A DNA stretch of 64,000 nucleotides from Cristatella mucedo. Lineage: Eukaryota; Bryozoa; Phylactolaemata; Cristatellidae. Under the pieces are notes generated by a model that saw only the letters and a program-made list of their open reading frames with translations, was not told where the DNA came from and did not search any database. Made by a program: the position numbers and the translations under genes. Positions 42,556 to 55,720 of this stretch are shown in pieces. The stretch spans positions 6,397,001 through 6,461,000 of the forward strand of contig WPIO01000002.1 of NCBI GenBank assembly GCA_009760855.2, given 5' to 3'. Each line of letters opens with the position of its first letter. Within the stretch, counting starts at the first letter, position 1.

Positions 42556-44020
42556 GAAACTGAGGTTCGAGCCTTTGACCGACCGGCCTCTCGCTCGGCG
42601 CAGAATAGCGCAGCAGAAGCAAGACCGCGTAGCCGGATGGCGTCGCAGACGCGACGCGCGGAGCGCAGGCGCGCGTTCCTTGGCCGAGCGCTCCGACCTG
42701 TAAAGTAGGTCCTCGTCTGCGACGCGCAGTTACCGCTCGGGCGTGGGTTAGCGTGTGCGGAACAGCTACACGGCCGTCGGCGCTGTTTCCTCCGACCCTG
42801 GCCGCCCTGCGGCACGATTCGGCTTTGCCGGAGGCGGGCGCCGGGCCTACGACGACGGACGGTCATGGGGCCGATGCACCTCCGGCGACGCCGCGCGTAA
42901 GCGGCCATTGCGAGCCTCGAGTCTTGCCATCGAACCACGAAGCCGCGGCGTTCTCTGCCGGTTTAGAGCCATTTCCAATCAGCAGCTGCCGTCGGGCGCA
43001 CAAGCATCGCGTCAGCCACGCATTGAAGGTACGTTCTGACGTCGGCCTACTGACCGTCGGCCGTGAATTGTCATACATTACATTACATGTTGCAGACGTC
43101 GCATCAGGTATGCATTAAAGGCGGGGTCTATAGGCTGCCAATCGGCATCCGATGCGGATTGTCGTCCTTCTTGTGACAGCCTCACTCCACTGGCATCGTG
43201 CAAAGCGAACTGCGATTGCAACGGTCCCCCTTAGATTCGCCGGTCGATTTTGTCACACCGCAGCTGAAAAGGCGCGGCCAATTATCGGCTGGCCGAGCTC
43301 AGGGCGCACCCGTGCTGCGGCCAGATCCTGTATCCCTCTTTGGTGAGAGCGCGTTCGGACGGCCCGCTACAGTTGCTGCTCGGCGCGCGACTGCCCACTA
43401 AGCAGACTTGCTGTATCAGCGCAAGTCAGGAGGAAGAACTACTCGGATGGCACCGCCGGCCGCCGCTGCCGGAAAGGCGACGCAGCGTCGACGTAGCCGC
43501 CGCGACGCACTCGCGCCGCCGCTGTGATTGCTCGTCCGGCTAGCTCCGCTGGCTAGCCGCTAAGGTCAGAAAACGTTGGGCATGGCGGCGATTTGCTAGT
43601 GCCGCGGCGGATGCCGCGCCGGCACCTGTCGCGATGGGTGCCGCGCCCAGCTGTGCTGAGGTCCGCTCCTCAGTACAGTTGCACCGCCGCCGCCACTAGG
43701 TGCTGCTGCTGCAGCACCTTCGCTGCGTCGCTGCGATCTGCGTGGGCGCGATCCACGCTTTAAGACTGCTCCACTTTCAGCAACCTGCAAGACGCCTGGA
43801 CCGATAGCTAGTTTCACTATAGCGCTATGAACACGAATCTAGTGTTTTCCTTCCTTCCATTATATTCGAGCTGGATAGAGACGTCTCGTATGTGCTACCG
43901 TTACGTGATGCGTCTATCTCACTCATTGGAAGGCTCCGTTAAGCACATAAATCACTCACTACCGTGCAGATGCAAGAGATTTGTCTGTGGCAAAGACAAT
44001 TAAACTAAATTCAGTATTTT
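42555..44020. other. GC-rich island, no gene confirmed
   Basis: Overlapping composition-driven frames to about 43.8 kb; no domain or exon structure seen. Confidence 0.4.
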
Positions 44021-44165
44021 TGGAAAGCACCCTAAGTGAACTGAACCTATATTCAGGGGCTTCTCATACGCTACAAGGCTTGATGCCACAACTTCGGTCT
44101 TCCGTTGCGTTGCCTTTGATCTTGGTCATTAAAGGCGAGCATCTTAAACGCTGGGCCACTTCATT
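44020..44165 (-). repeat. SINE-A copy, diverged
   Basis: Minus orientation: LINE-like tail (AAAGCACCCTAAGTGAACTG) next to a degraded tRNA-like head ending GGCGAGCATCTTAAACGCTG. Confidence 0.5.
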
Positions 44166-44239
44166 GCGCCCTGCTTGAGCATCAAATATGTGACGGCAAG
44201 TAAAATATAATTCATTCATTTGTATATAAATATAATTCA

Positions 44240-44370
44240 TTTGTATAGCACCCCAAGAGAACTTAATTTCTATTCAAGCTCTTCACATATGCCTCGGGGC
44301 TCGAGCCCACGACCTCAGCAAGACCTTGGTCAGGGCGAGCACCTGAATCGCTTGACCAAACCACATTTAA
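44240..44370 (-). repeat. SINE-A copy
   Basis: Tail GCACCCCAAGAGAACTTAAT then GGGGCTCGAGCCCACGACCT and GGGCGAGCACCTGAATCGC, reverse orientation of the 15035 copy. Confidence 0.65.
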
Positions 44371-44499
44371 AGTGCCAAAATTTGTGCCCGACTACTCAAT
44401 TTGTATTCAGCCTTTCGATATATTTCGTGGCATCGCCATGTTTTGACCCTGGGTTGAAATGCTCGCCTTTAACGACCGAGGGGTCGTGGGCTTAAAATG

Positions 44500-46080
44500 T
44501 AAAGTGCATGCACGCATGAAGACTCATAGATTCATGCCGGTCTCTTAGAGCGCTATGCACATTATTTCTAGTACATCGCTTGCAATATTAGCGAAGAGAA
44601 CTAAGCTAGGTCTTGACTACAAACGTCGCGACCAGTGATGAACGGAACAGTGAAATATAATTGATCAGCTCGCGCATATAAGGAGCAGGCGCCAGGTGTG
44701 AGGGATCACTCCGGCCTACTTGCTAAGAATTAGCAGCGGATTATAATCCTTGAAGCTGGTGACAAAAATGCCCACTTTAAAAGCTAACTGTATTGTGGCT
44801 CTAAATGAGCGGTAGACCGATGTCCGGGAACGTCTTGACTTCTAGTAGGGGAGGGCGATAGAGCATTCGATGCCATAGCCGAGCTTAAAGCGGCCTTTGA
44901 CTGACTTTGGCTCACTTTGATCCCTTGGGATCCAGTCTCAAGGCGAGGCTGGAAGTCATCGCTAGTTGCACCCAGGGCATGCTGGGACGCGCGTGCGCCC
45001 TAGGCCAAGCGTGCGCTAGCGTGTCTGCAGCTGGACGACGCAGCCGCTCGAAAATGTAGCAGCGACTCATTGAGTGTCCACAAACTTCCACTCCTGATCC
45101 TCTGCCGGGTTTCCATTTATAACGAGCCACTCAGGAAATCAATTTGGGCCTAAAAGATTGTCGAGCTCTTTTATGGTTTCCACGCCAACCTGTACTTGTC
45201 AGGTAAATCGTCGGAATAAGCTGCAGCGAATGGTAAATTGAATGCTTGCCTTTTGCGGCATTCTATTCTGGATTTTAGCTTTTTTCGTAGGGTAAACGTT
45301 TTTATAATATCCGAGTACGACTCAACATGAAACTGCAAGAGTTTCGCTAGAGTAGTAGACTCTTCGCTCCTTATTGGTGATGCTGTCTTTCACAGTCTTG
45401 GCGTGTTCGGTGTCCTCTTCAGTAGCTGCTTAACGTTTAAATCACCCTCACAAAGAAGCTTTCGCATGTATCAATCAATCTACATCACATCCAGGATTAG
45501 TGACTGTTCAACACTTTGACGAAGTAAAGTCTTACTAAAGCCCTCCCCCCCCCCGTGTCTAGTGTGTGTTTAGGCTAGATCACTGTTAATTTAGTTTTGG
45601 CTTAGTTCTCTAAAAAGTGATAACGCCTCGGTAAGTTATGGTGAACAGAGCTGCAACTTAAATAAAAAAAATTCTTGAAATTCAGCCATATGTCTCATGC
45701 CTTTAACGAGGCGTGACTTATTACAATCAAGCAGTGGAGACCGAGCTAAATTTTTACTCTAACCCACAAGAAACGATCTGGCTTTGATCGTTCATGCCTG
45801 GCTGAAATACTACACAAATTTTGCTTCCTCCTGCCCTCAGGTTTTCTGAGGAAATTTACTTAGCTTTACTCCCATGCCTTTCATTAAATACTATGAACGA
45901 TAGACCCTTTTGCTCCGAAGGTCTTGGACTTTTTTCGAACTCACTAACACATTTTCAAACCAACTAAATCTTACATTCTGTTGGCGACTACTTAGGATGG
46001 CCGGAAGAGATGTGGCGTAGTCCTACTGACTTACCTATGCTCTTCGCGTCTCTATGTCTGTGAGATATTGATAGTTATAA
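44500..46080. other. No feature recognised
   Basis: No gene or repeat I can support. Confidence 0.4.
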
Positions 46081-47155
46081 TATTGAATTTGTATTGAAAC
46101 ATTCGTGAACTTAATATCTGTCTAGGAACTTTACATAAGCTGTAACTGAAGCTTGACCACACGGTTACTGGTAACCTACACAGTGTCAACATGCATACTA
46201 TGGTTAGTGGTAATGTGCAAAGGACCAGCATGCATATGGTTAGTGGTAGTGTGCACAGTTATACCACCTATAGGCACAGAAAATACTAGTCTTAATGATC
46301 CAGCAAATGTGGTAGGAAACGGGTGCATTTTTAGGTTGTTCATAAACGTTTTCAGGTCATGGGCTGTCGTGCTGTCAATAGTCGGCGATGTGTTCCGGGC
46401 CTTAGCAGCATTCTAAGTAAAGGCACGGTTTCCGAAAAATCCAGGATTCGTCCAAGGCCTGGCTGCATGATTTGAATAACAGAAGCGGGTGGCGCAATGC
46501 CTAGCCTTGTGGATAATAGTGCTGATAGATAGGCTGGAGCCAGAGAATGAAGGGACCCAAAAGTGAGTGGCAAAACTTTGAATTCAATGCGCTCCTTGAT
46601 TGAGGGCCAGTGCATATTGGCGGCAAGTAGTATGATGTGGCAACTGCTGCAGAAAAACGTGGTTGCCGAGTTTTGCAATAGCTGTAAGCACCTGATTGTA
46701 TAGGTGGTATGCATTTGGCGTGCAGGAAATTACAGAAGTCAAGACTGACTGTCACAAATGCGTGGACTGACTTGGATGTGGTATTAGTATCCAAGCAAGC
46801 CCTAAATTTGAAATAACTTGCTGCTGAAAAAAGGGAGAGCTGACGACAAAGCTGATTTGTTAATCTCTGGAGAGTTATCCGTGTAAAAGGACATCTGGAT
46901 TTTGTGAGTTCTACTGGAGATATTCTGGAAGAGCAAATATCGAGCCTTAATTTTTCCAATTTTTGGCTCAAGCTTGGTTTATTCATACCTTGTTAGTTAG
47001 AACTATTGTAATTTAAATTAAGAAGGTTTTTTGCCCTCCGCATGTGGATGTTAACATTAGATGCAGCTAGAGAATTGAGAAAGTTCAACGTGCTGGGTGG
47101 CTTGGAGGAATCGAAGCATAGGTACAGCTTCGTATCATCTGCGTCGAAGTGAAAG
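46080..47155 (-). mobile_element. LINE1 copy, left part, interrupted by LINE2
   Basis: Degenerate minus-strand LINE1 3' region and RT C-terminal half (motifs near 46600-46980). It breaks at GTGAAAGCC (47148-47156) and resumes at about 47872 with CAAAGCCTAGATTTTGC. Confidence 0.7.
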
Positions 47156-47156
47156 C

Positions 47157-47872
47157 CATCACGTCGGATCTTTATCTAAGATAAGGAGCTGTCTTCCGCG
47201 GTGGCTTGAACAAAAAATTTAGCCAGCTCCTTAGTTCTGTTTTGGCTTGATTATTGTAATTCCCTTTTTGCTGGGCTACAAAAAAGCAGCTAGGCCACTG
47301 CAAGTGGCTATGAATGTTGCTGCAATGCTAGTTTGCAAATCCCAGAGGTGCGACCACGTGTCTCCTTTGCTAAACCAGCTAGGACGGCTGCCGGCTGATC
47401 AACGGATACAGAGCCACCGGCTCGGGTTTTTCATACTTAGCTAAACTACTGCACCAGTTTCAGCCTCCTGCTGCCTTCAGGTTCTGTAGGAATGAAAAAT
47501 TAGCTGCTCCATTTATCCACTTAAAGACAGCTGGCGACCGAAGCTTTAGCTCTACAGGTCCTAGACTGTGGACCTCGCTTCCACGATTTTTACGTAATGA
47601 CAACTACACTCCGGCTGTAGACTATGGCAAGTTCTTTTCCAGCAGTCCTGAGCTGCCACTTCCATGGCACTCTCGCCTTAACTACTCTCCTGACTCTGCT
47701 GTGCTTTCCACTTTTTCTTTGTTGCGTGAGAGGAAGTCTGTTGGTTCCAAATCAGTGCCGAAAGCCGCTTAGGCTGTAAGTGCGCTATACAAAACTATCC
47801 GGCGTAACACCCACATAGCCTTCGTGGCTTTGTGGAGTTACAGACGGAGACACATTACATTAAATTACATTT
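47157..47872 (+). mobile_element. LINE2 copy inserted into LINE1
   Basis: 5'-truncated LINE2 with L-D-Y-C-N-S-L-F-A-G-L near 47250, the C-terminal block, and a 3' end TTACAGACGGAGACACATTA followed by ACATT-type repeats. Flanked by AAAGCC on both sides, a probable target-site duplication. Confidence 0.7.
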
Positions 47873-48080
47873 CAAAGCCTAGATTTTGCATGAAAATTGC
47901 TCCAGAAAGAGGGAGATTACAAATTATGAAAATAAGAGGATCCTTTAGCCTGCCGAAAGCGCTCTGAAAGTCGGTTAGGCTTTGATAAAAAACTATAGAA
48001 AAATTCTCTAGCGTAACACCGAATTAGTCCTAGTGAGTTTTCGGAGTCACCAACGGAGACGAATCAAATTCTAAGTGTGG
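47872..48080. mobile_element. LINE1 continuation and extra LINE2 tail
   Basis: 47872-47945 continues the interrupted LINE1 (AAAGCCTAGATTTTGC, AGAAAGAGGGAGATTAC). From 47955 to 48070 a second LINE2 3' end appears (GCCGAAAGCGCTCTGAAAG, GAGTCACCAACGGAGACG). Confidence 0.5.
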
Positions 48081-49190
48081 ACGCGCAATGTCAGGCTGAT
48101 AATACCCTCGGGTAAGAAGTTGCAGCTGACAGCTTGCTGTTAGTGAGTGGCGACTCGAGAGGGCCTAAGAACTATAAACACCAAATGCTGGTTCCCTTTT
48201 GCCTTCTGAATTAGGGATAGATTAACAAAGTGCTGCCAAGATGCGGACGACAATCCAGCTCAAGAATCCCACGGGTGCTCACCAAGATGGTCACCCATGC
48301 CGCCCACGCGCCTGCCCCCCCCCAAGAGCGCACGCTCTCAGACAGCATATATCGCTGTTATAATGGGACTAATTCGTCGGCACTCTCAATTGATAGTGGA
48401 ATGAGAATATTCAGTAAGAGTTACAATTGCATCAGCCTATCCTTCACCCAAGTAAACTTTTCTTCCTGTTCATGATTCTCGTGAAATGACGAGTTATAAC
48501 TTGCACATGATTACGCTGATGTTTCTGGCTAGAGGTCCTACTAACAGCATGTCGTCTCAAGTATATTCGTTATGCTTATGCAGGCTTGTCTACACGTGAT
48601 ACTTACGTGCTCTTGCATGGTCTTCTAAGAGTTATACCATCGCAGTAAACTAGGCTAATCATTCTGTTGCAGATAGTTTCATAGCACTTGCATAGAGATC
48701 CCTTCCTTTGGGGTGCTATACAACGAGCCTATTTGTACTGCTGTCGTTTTTTGGCAAACCTGGTGCCTATCGACGATGGCAATAATTCTAGACACGAGTG
48801 ACTCCACTATCCCCTAATTTTAGTGGCGAGAAATTTAATCTCAGTTTTCCTGACAAGCTGGGGTGCCGCTGATGGCTGGCAGGTGAGATCCTTGAAACGA
48901 TTTCTAGTTTGTGCTTATATTTCGTGGATCGCGTTCTCTATTCGTGGCAGTTCTCTTCCCTAGGGTAGTAACTTTACTATTGCCCGCCCTTTGCATGCAT
49001 TTAGTTTACCATTGTGTGCTGGATAGCGCTTATTATTGAAATAACAGCTAGCCCATTGTTTAGCCCACACCCTTGCCATCCAAGAGGTACATGCTAAGTC
49101 CTCAGTCTGCCAGTGGCTGTAGCGATTGGGCCAGGCACACGAGGTTTGCGTTTTATGCTAAATTAAGTTTCAAGAATAATAATAAATATC
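48080..49190. other. No feature recognised
   Basis: No gene or repeat I can support. Confidence 0.4.
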
Positions 49191-51350
49191 GTATAGCCCC
49201 CTCTGAGAACTGAATCTTGTTATAAGTACTTTCCAGACGTTGTATGGAAAGCATTATCAAATGAGTAGTGGTAGCATCCTCAAACAGCAGGCACAGAGTA
49301 AGCAGGAATATGTACACGAAGGACGAATCACAAAGACCCAGTAATTTTGATAATAAACACGTGTGTTCTAAGCTTCTAAATTTATAAAGTCAGGGGACGT
49401 TATATCGTGCGTCGGTAGTGAGTGCTAGGCGTTTGGAGCATACGAACTAAAATCATGGTCTAAACAGGTTTTGAGGCTCAAACAAGGTATGGCTAAACGA
49501 TTCGAGTCAAAACAGGTAGTTGTACCCTTGATGGCCTGGTGAGGTGATGATCTGAAATATATCCTGGAGCCAGAGAACGAAGAGACCTAAAAGTGAGTGA
49601 CAGAACCTTGATGTCAATACGCTGCTTGATTGGGAGCCAGTGAAGGTCGGTGAAAAGTGGCATGATCTGGCAGTTGCGACGTTCAAAGCAAAACATCCTA
49701 GCTATAGTTTTGCTACAACTGTAAGTACCTGATTGCTTCCCCCACCCGGTACACGAGACAGCAGTGAGTAACAGCAGTCGAGTCGGAATATCACTTGTGC
49801 ATAGACCAGTTTCAATTTGATTTCACTGTCTAAGGAAGCCCAAATGTTAGCAATTTGTAAACAGCAGAAAGAAAGCAGACTTGATTGTGGAGCTGATGTG
49901 GTGGTTCAAATGAAAGGTCACTTTGGAACAAGACACCTAGATTACGTGCAGATTAAACAGGATATAAGCTGGCGGAACTAATTTTGAGCGTCAGGTTTTC
50001 CAATTTCAAATTGCACTTGGTTTGCACATAACTAGGAAGTCGGTTTTGTCACCATTCAATTAGGGAAAATTTGTTTCCATGTGTGTGTGAATGTCATCGA
50101 TGCATGCAGCATGAGTAAGGAGAGAATTCGACGTGTCGGAGGGCTGCGAGGGATCAAATCAAACATGCAACTTACTGTCATGCGCATCAAAGTCAGTGCC
50201 TAGATTGTGCTTGACAATCACACAGGCAAGAGGGAGAGTATAAACTGTGAAAAGAAGAATCAGAACGCACCACAGTGTGAAAAGAAGCAGACAGAACGCA
50301 GAGCCCAGAGGTACTCCGTAATTAAGCGGTTAATGGAAGATGATTTTCGTCAGTTCACATCAATTGTTCTGCAGTATCAGACTGAGATAGGACTTGAACC
50401 CTTGCAGTTCAGTGCCAGTGATGCCAAAACGAGATGAAAGGCGCTCAAGCATGACTTCACGATCAATAATATCGAAAGCTGCCGAAAGATCAAGCAGAAC
50501 AAGCAGAGGGATTTCGCCCAAATCCGCATTCCAGAGAAGGTCGATGACTCTAGTGATTACCTCCTAAACACAGACAGGAAGTCAATTGCCAATTCTGAGG
50601 TCTCAATATAAGAGTTATGTTTGTCTGCCGAAACTCGTTCCCATGTCTTTGATAGGAACGGGTAAAAGAATACTGCACGGAAGCTTCTTGAAGCTGTCTT
50701 GGTCTAGCACGGCTTAAGCCAAGTAGTCTTTTTTGACTGGGAGATAAATTTCAGGATAATGTCACTTGTGACCTCATTGAATGTAGACAACGAGGTATTC
50801 TAGGGAATCGAGGAGCAGGAGTACTCTGTTGATGTAATTGAGGGACATGAGTCCAGAGAGAATGCTACAACCTTAGTGATGGACTCTGATTTTTCTTTTG
50901 TTTCCAACAAAGAAGCTGGAGATGCGATCGGCTTGGCCACCACAAGGATCACTGGATAAGGACCTGGGAGCTGTTAAGGAGATAGTTGATGGTAGACATC
51001 AGCATTTTTTGAAAGTGCATCCGTGAATCAGCAAAGTTTTTGTAGAAGGTAGACTCGGCCTTTATTGGGATAGATTGGTACGAGCTACAATAGTCTTTGT
51101 ATGCCTGTCGATGAACAGTCAGCCCTGGCCTTTTGAATTCTCGCTCAAGCTTGGGCTTAGTAGATATAGCTAGTTTAATATCTACGGTAAACTATGGCCG
51201 TCTGGGTGAAGGCTCACACTGCACTTATTCAGAGGTGCAAACTCGTTAAGCACGTCAGCAAGTGACATGTTGTAGCTCTGAAGCATTCTACCAATAATGA
51301 AAGGCCAGAAGGGAGATTGGACAGCAAGGGCAAAGATTCTTGAGCATTTA
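49190..51350 (-). mobile_element. LINE1 copy, longest 5' extent
   Basis: Minus-strand LINE1 from its tail (CCCCCTCTGAGAACTGAATC) through the 3' region, RT (the Y-A-D-D region near 50180 is damaged), motif A block near 50430-50500 and the pre-RT linker up to about 51310. Highly degenerate, no frame over 80 codons. Confidence 0.7.
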
Positions 51351-51362
51351 ATGCGACGTAAG

Positions 51363-51430
51363 GAGCCAAGACAGAGATCGAGTTCTCTGAGAGTGCTTTA
51401 TCAAGTGTATTACTACTATTATACTATTAC
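51363..51430 (+). repeat. LINE/SINE tail, plus orientation
   Basis: GAGATCGAGTTCTCTGAGAG followed by TGCTTTATCAAGTGTATTA and an (ATT/ACT)n run, the shared tail in plus orientation. Confidence 0.5.
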
Positions 51431-54400
51431 TATGATTAAAGGGAGCGGGTAGCCTCGAGCTTGCTTACAAAAAAGCGACGTTATGCGGCAACCAAGTACC
51501 ACGAAGCTCTCACTAAATTGTAGACGTTTTGGCTAAAAGCAAGCTTAGATATTTTAGTCATCAGCAGTCAGCATATGCATGTCAAGTTAATTTATGTTTT
51601 ACTGAGAAGTCCGTAGTAAGCCACGACGACTCCTCCCTTGATTATTTGTAGCGCAAAGATCTTCAGGCGCCAGTGTAACTTTTCAATTCTCATAGCTATC
51701 CATACCCTCTTTGACAGATCTTGAATGATCAGAGTAAAAGCTTTGCAGACTTTTTGAATCGCTATGAAGCTTTCTGTAGCTTTTTTGAACAAATTTTCAC
51801 TGACCTTCTTCATATCAAACTATGAGAGCGCTATACAAGGCGAGCGAGTCTGGATTTTCTCGCATGACATCACGATAATCTGTCAGTGTAAGGCATCTAT
51901 ACAACTTATCAGTATTTTCAAATGTGGCTAGTATTACTTTGCTGAAATCTCGTGTTATAACGTTGTAACTTAGTACGCAGTTTTTAGTGAATTAAAATGG
52001 TTGAATCAGCCGACTTGCCCAGCCTCCGTCCTCTTCCGGTCAAAAATAGTAGACCCACTTTTGAGTACGTTCGGTAGCTGATCAGCTAGCGTGGTGACCG
52101 CACAGGCCCGGGTCCTCGTTCTATAATAAACCGCGTCTGTCTGAGCTTTTTTTTGCTCTACATGACTGCCCACACAAAAATAAAAAATATTAGCTTGATA
52201 GGTTTATATTCCTTTGTAATGTACGTCACGTAGACGTTGAAGTCAGAGAGTTCATCAAAAGTCAAACAATCGTCAGATGCTATTTTATTTTTCACTTTCT
52301 TCTGCTCGTAGTTCAGGTTCTCAAGCTCAGGTCTTGATTGCTGTTTAAATGATGATATTATCCGGAGTATGGATAAACTACAACTTCTTTTACCCAAAAT
52401 TTCTTGCATCTAACGCATGTGAACTTTCAGTATAAATTGGTCTGACAATTTCAACTATTGTTCTTGATATTGTTTAGCTAGCTTCATGATCAGTAGAATT
52501 TATTTCAGTCGACGTATTTAAGGAATGCTTCAACTGTGAAGTACTGCCCTAGTACCTCATAAAAACCTTTCAATCTCTTAAAATGATTATATTCTTTCAT
52601 GAACTATTTGTTGCATATCAGCTTTCAGGACAATATAATTTTGGGCTTCTCAAGTCATTGCATAAGCGTTAGCAAACATTTGACGAAGTTATGGAGGTTT
52701 AGATTTAGGTTGCTTTTAAGTTTCAATCGCCGTTGGCTATTTAAACGCACCCTTTGCTTAATTCTCTAATTGAATTACTGTATATAATGTTACTTTAATA
52801 TAAAAGCATTCCAGTTACGTTCGTCAAAACCTTATTTTAGTCAATCTGTATTAAAACCTTACCACTTTTCTGGTCCTTTGGGATTGCGTTGAATTTAATA
52901 TTCTTAGTATCTCGTCAAATGACAATCATTCGCTCGAAGATAAGTCTACTTTCAAAGCAGTCTGTTGTATTTGACTGCTTAAAAAATATTTTTACAGGTT
53001 ACTTGAATAATTTTTTAGATCGTGAATTGATATTATTAAAATAACTTATTTTGCTCCCATTTGAATAGTCTTGTATTTTTTTGGTAATGCTTTTACATCA
53101 CGTAGGTTTAAGGTCTAACTCATGCACCATTACTGTAAGTTAGAATAATATTTAGGTTAGAACCAAGTTCAATTATGGTTTTTCGTGTTGAATTAGGCTC
53201 GTATCTTACAGGTAAAGCATTTTGACTGCCAGACATGTTTGGTTTCTGTGAGACTATAAGATATGCAAATTTTGAAACTCATTAAAGACACTACATCTGC
53301 AAAAACAACTCGCCTTACGGACAGAATTAATTTTTAAAGCCATCAAATGATAATGTATTTCAGAAGTTAAAGCAGCATTCATGTTAAAGGTTTTCTTATA
53401 GTCAGCAGTCGCATAGCAATTATCTTAGGCACAATGGTTGAAGCTCTGATGTATTCATTGTTCCCTCTTTGTTTAGGTCAGTTTTACTATTCCAGAGATT
53501 TAACTTTGTGATTCTCGGAAGTTCAAGAAAAATATGTCTATACGTATCAAAATATAATAATTCATCTCCTGCTTTGATAACATCTTCGATAATTCTATTT
53601 AAAGCACTCTTATCTGGCGATTCAGGCAGCAACATGCATGTAAGTATTTTCAATTAATGTCTGGCACCTTAAGGAAGAATGTATTGGGACTTGTGGTGAT
53701 CTAATTCAGATAATGAGTCTAAAGTTGCTTGGTGCTAGACTGATCTAACCACTCTTGTAATTTACAAATTAAATTAATGTTATACATCGCTCTGGTAACT
53801 TTGGACCATTCCCGTTGCCACTGTTATTGCTGACAGAAAGTCAGTGCCTCAAAATGTACCCGCAGTCATTTTTGCCACTAGCTTGTATGCAGTGCGTGTA
53901 GTTTCTTTAGTTCTTTTTCAGCTTCCTCGTTAAGACTGCACAAGGTGTGTCTGATTTATTTTACCACTCGACATCTTCGAAATACGTCAACTGTAGGTAA
54001 GTTAATAGTTCAAGCGCTTCCTCATGCTAGCTTTGATTTTATTCTACTTGAAACTTTTGCTTATGCGCGTAAAGGAAATATCGAATTCCTTGTAGTGCGA
54101 AATTAAAAGAGTGGCACACGTGTGATCTCAAAATCTTTACTTTTAGATTCGCTGAAACCAGCAAGCTGCAGACATTTTAAAACTAAAATAAGGTTAAGAT
54201 AATAAATCTCCTATTGAAAATTGACAATATGCAGTTTAGGCTTAAGTTCAACTTATAATTTTTTAATATAAGTTCACACGATTCCAGGGTAATTAGCGAT
54301 AACATCTTTACCTAAATCTATGCGGAAGGCTCTGCAAAGTTCGCCCATGTTACGTCGTTAGATCAAAGCAGGAAGATTTGACCAAAGCAAAATTAGCCAT

Positions 54401-54640
54401 ACAAGTATTTCTTCATTTGAAAAACCCAGTCTTAAATGTATGCTGCTAGAGTTCATATTTATATCTGTAAGGTTAGGTACAAGTTTCCAAAGATTTTATG
54501 AGATCTTTTGTGAATTTAATCTAAGGTGGCGCAGGACTATGTCTGTATTTATGTTGGATTCTAGAGTGGTGAGACGGTCTAGTGCCGTAGCACTTGCTGG
54601 CATGAGTGATCATAGCAGCAGCTCGATCCTCCCTGGTCAC
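51430..54640. other. AT-rich stretch, no gene confirmed
   Basis: Several short minus-strand frames (51592-51813, 52158-52409, 53420-53653) have ordinary-looking amino-acid composition but no recognised domain. Translation of 53.9-54.5 kb on the minus strand gives interrupted protein-like sequence. It could be an old mobile or viral remnant; not established. Confidence 0.3.
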
Positions 54641-55236
54641 TCGCTATGAAATCTCAGGCTCCACCAACAGACAGCTACTTTACAGTTACCACCTAACCGA
54701 TTTGTCCAATCGGCTCAATCCAATTCGTGGCTCGCCCCCTCCAGCACCTTCCTTCCAGTCCTTTATGTGCCAGCCTCAAGGACCGTCTGCCGAGGCGGCG
54801 ATGCGAGTAAAATCTCGTGCGAAGCCGCTGCAATAGAGCTCGGCTCCCTCTACGCGGCGGCGGCTCCTTGAGTTGTCGTGCTATTAAAGCGTCGTTATTT
54901 TGCCCGAAGAGAGCTAAATATCTGCGTGCCACTGCAATTTTTCTGGAACGGAAACTCATCAAGACTGGGTAAAGCGTGAAATCCTCGTAAGCACATACAC
55001 AGAGCAATTGCTCTGAACGAGCGAGCGCTCTGAGTGAGAAGCCAGTGAGCATTTAGCTGCTAACTTCGTAACCTCTTCAGGTTCAATGCTCGGGATGCAG
55101 TGTGAGCTTACGTGCATACGTGCTAATCGTCTTCTAGGGAGCCTGTGGAGAGGCTCGTAGAAAGAACGGGCGAGGCAAGAAGATCGGGCTATTCACGGGG
55201 AGGAGCGTGAAGCGACTAGTTCAAACAAATAAGCGA
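54640..55236. other. No gene confirmed
   Basis: A 119-codon minus frame at 54693-55052 is Arg/Leu-rich with no domain. Confidence 0.3.
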
Positions 55237-55275
55237 GCGAGAGAGAGCGCGAGCGAGAGAGCGAGCGAGCGAGCG

Positions 55276-55320
<45 letters not shown>
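55236..55320 (+). repeat. (GAGC)n then (GA)n microsatellite
   Basis: GAGCGA-type units grade into perfect GA just before a LINE1-like segment. Confidence 0.9.
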
Positions 55321-55324
<4 letters not shown>

Positions 55325-55720
55325 CCTAAGCGTGAGTGATCGGACCACATTGAAGTCAATACTTGCGTTGATGGAGAGCTGGTGGGGGTGCCTGATAGAC
55401 CGGGAGTAATTCAGCTGGGAGGTTTTGGGCAGACTAGCCTGGCTGCAAAGTTTTACATAACAGCTTAAAGCGCTTCGCTGATCGAACAGGATTACCTAAA
55501 AGTAACAGACAGCTGGAGCGTTTTACACAGATGATGAGGAGATTCCGTAAAAACAATCACCAGGCTGAGATTGACACCCAGGTATCCCAGCGACGATCCT
55601 ACGCCTGATGACGTCGGTATTTAGCTGAACGTTTGCGAAATCGATAGCAAAGCTCATGCGGTCATCGAAAGAGTTTACGAGTGAGGCAAGGCTGTGCCAC
55701 TCAGCAGTCTTGGTACTAAT
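55321..55720 (-). mobile_element. Diverged LINE1-like fragment
   Basis: GGGACCTAAGCGTGAGTGAT and following blocks align in order with the LINE1 RT C-terminal part at 17545-17950 but with many differences. Confidence 0.4.

Noticed and set aside
37873-43817. Many overlapping open frames in the GC-rich island
   Set aside because: GC-rich DNA has few stops; no motif, exon phase or signal peptide supports them apart from the exon-3-like copy.
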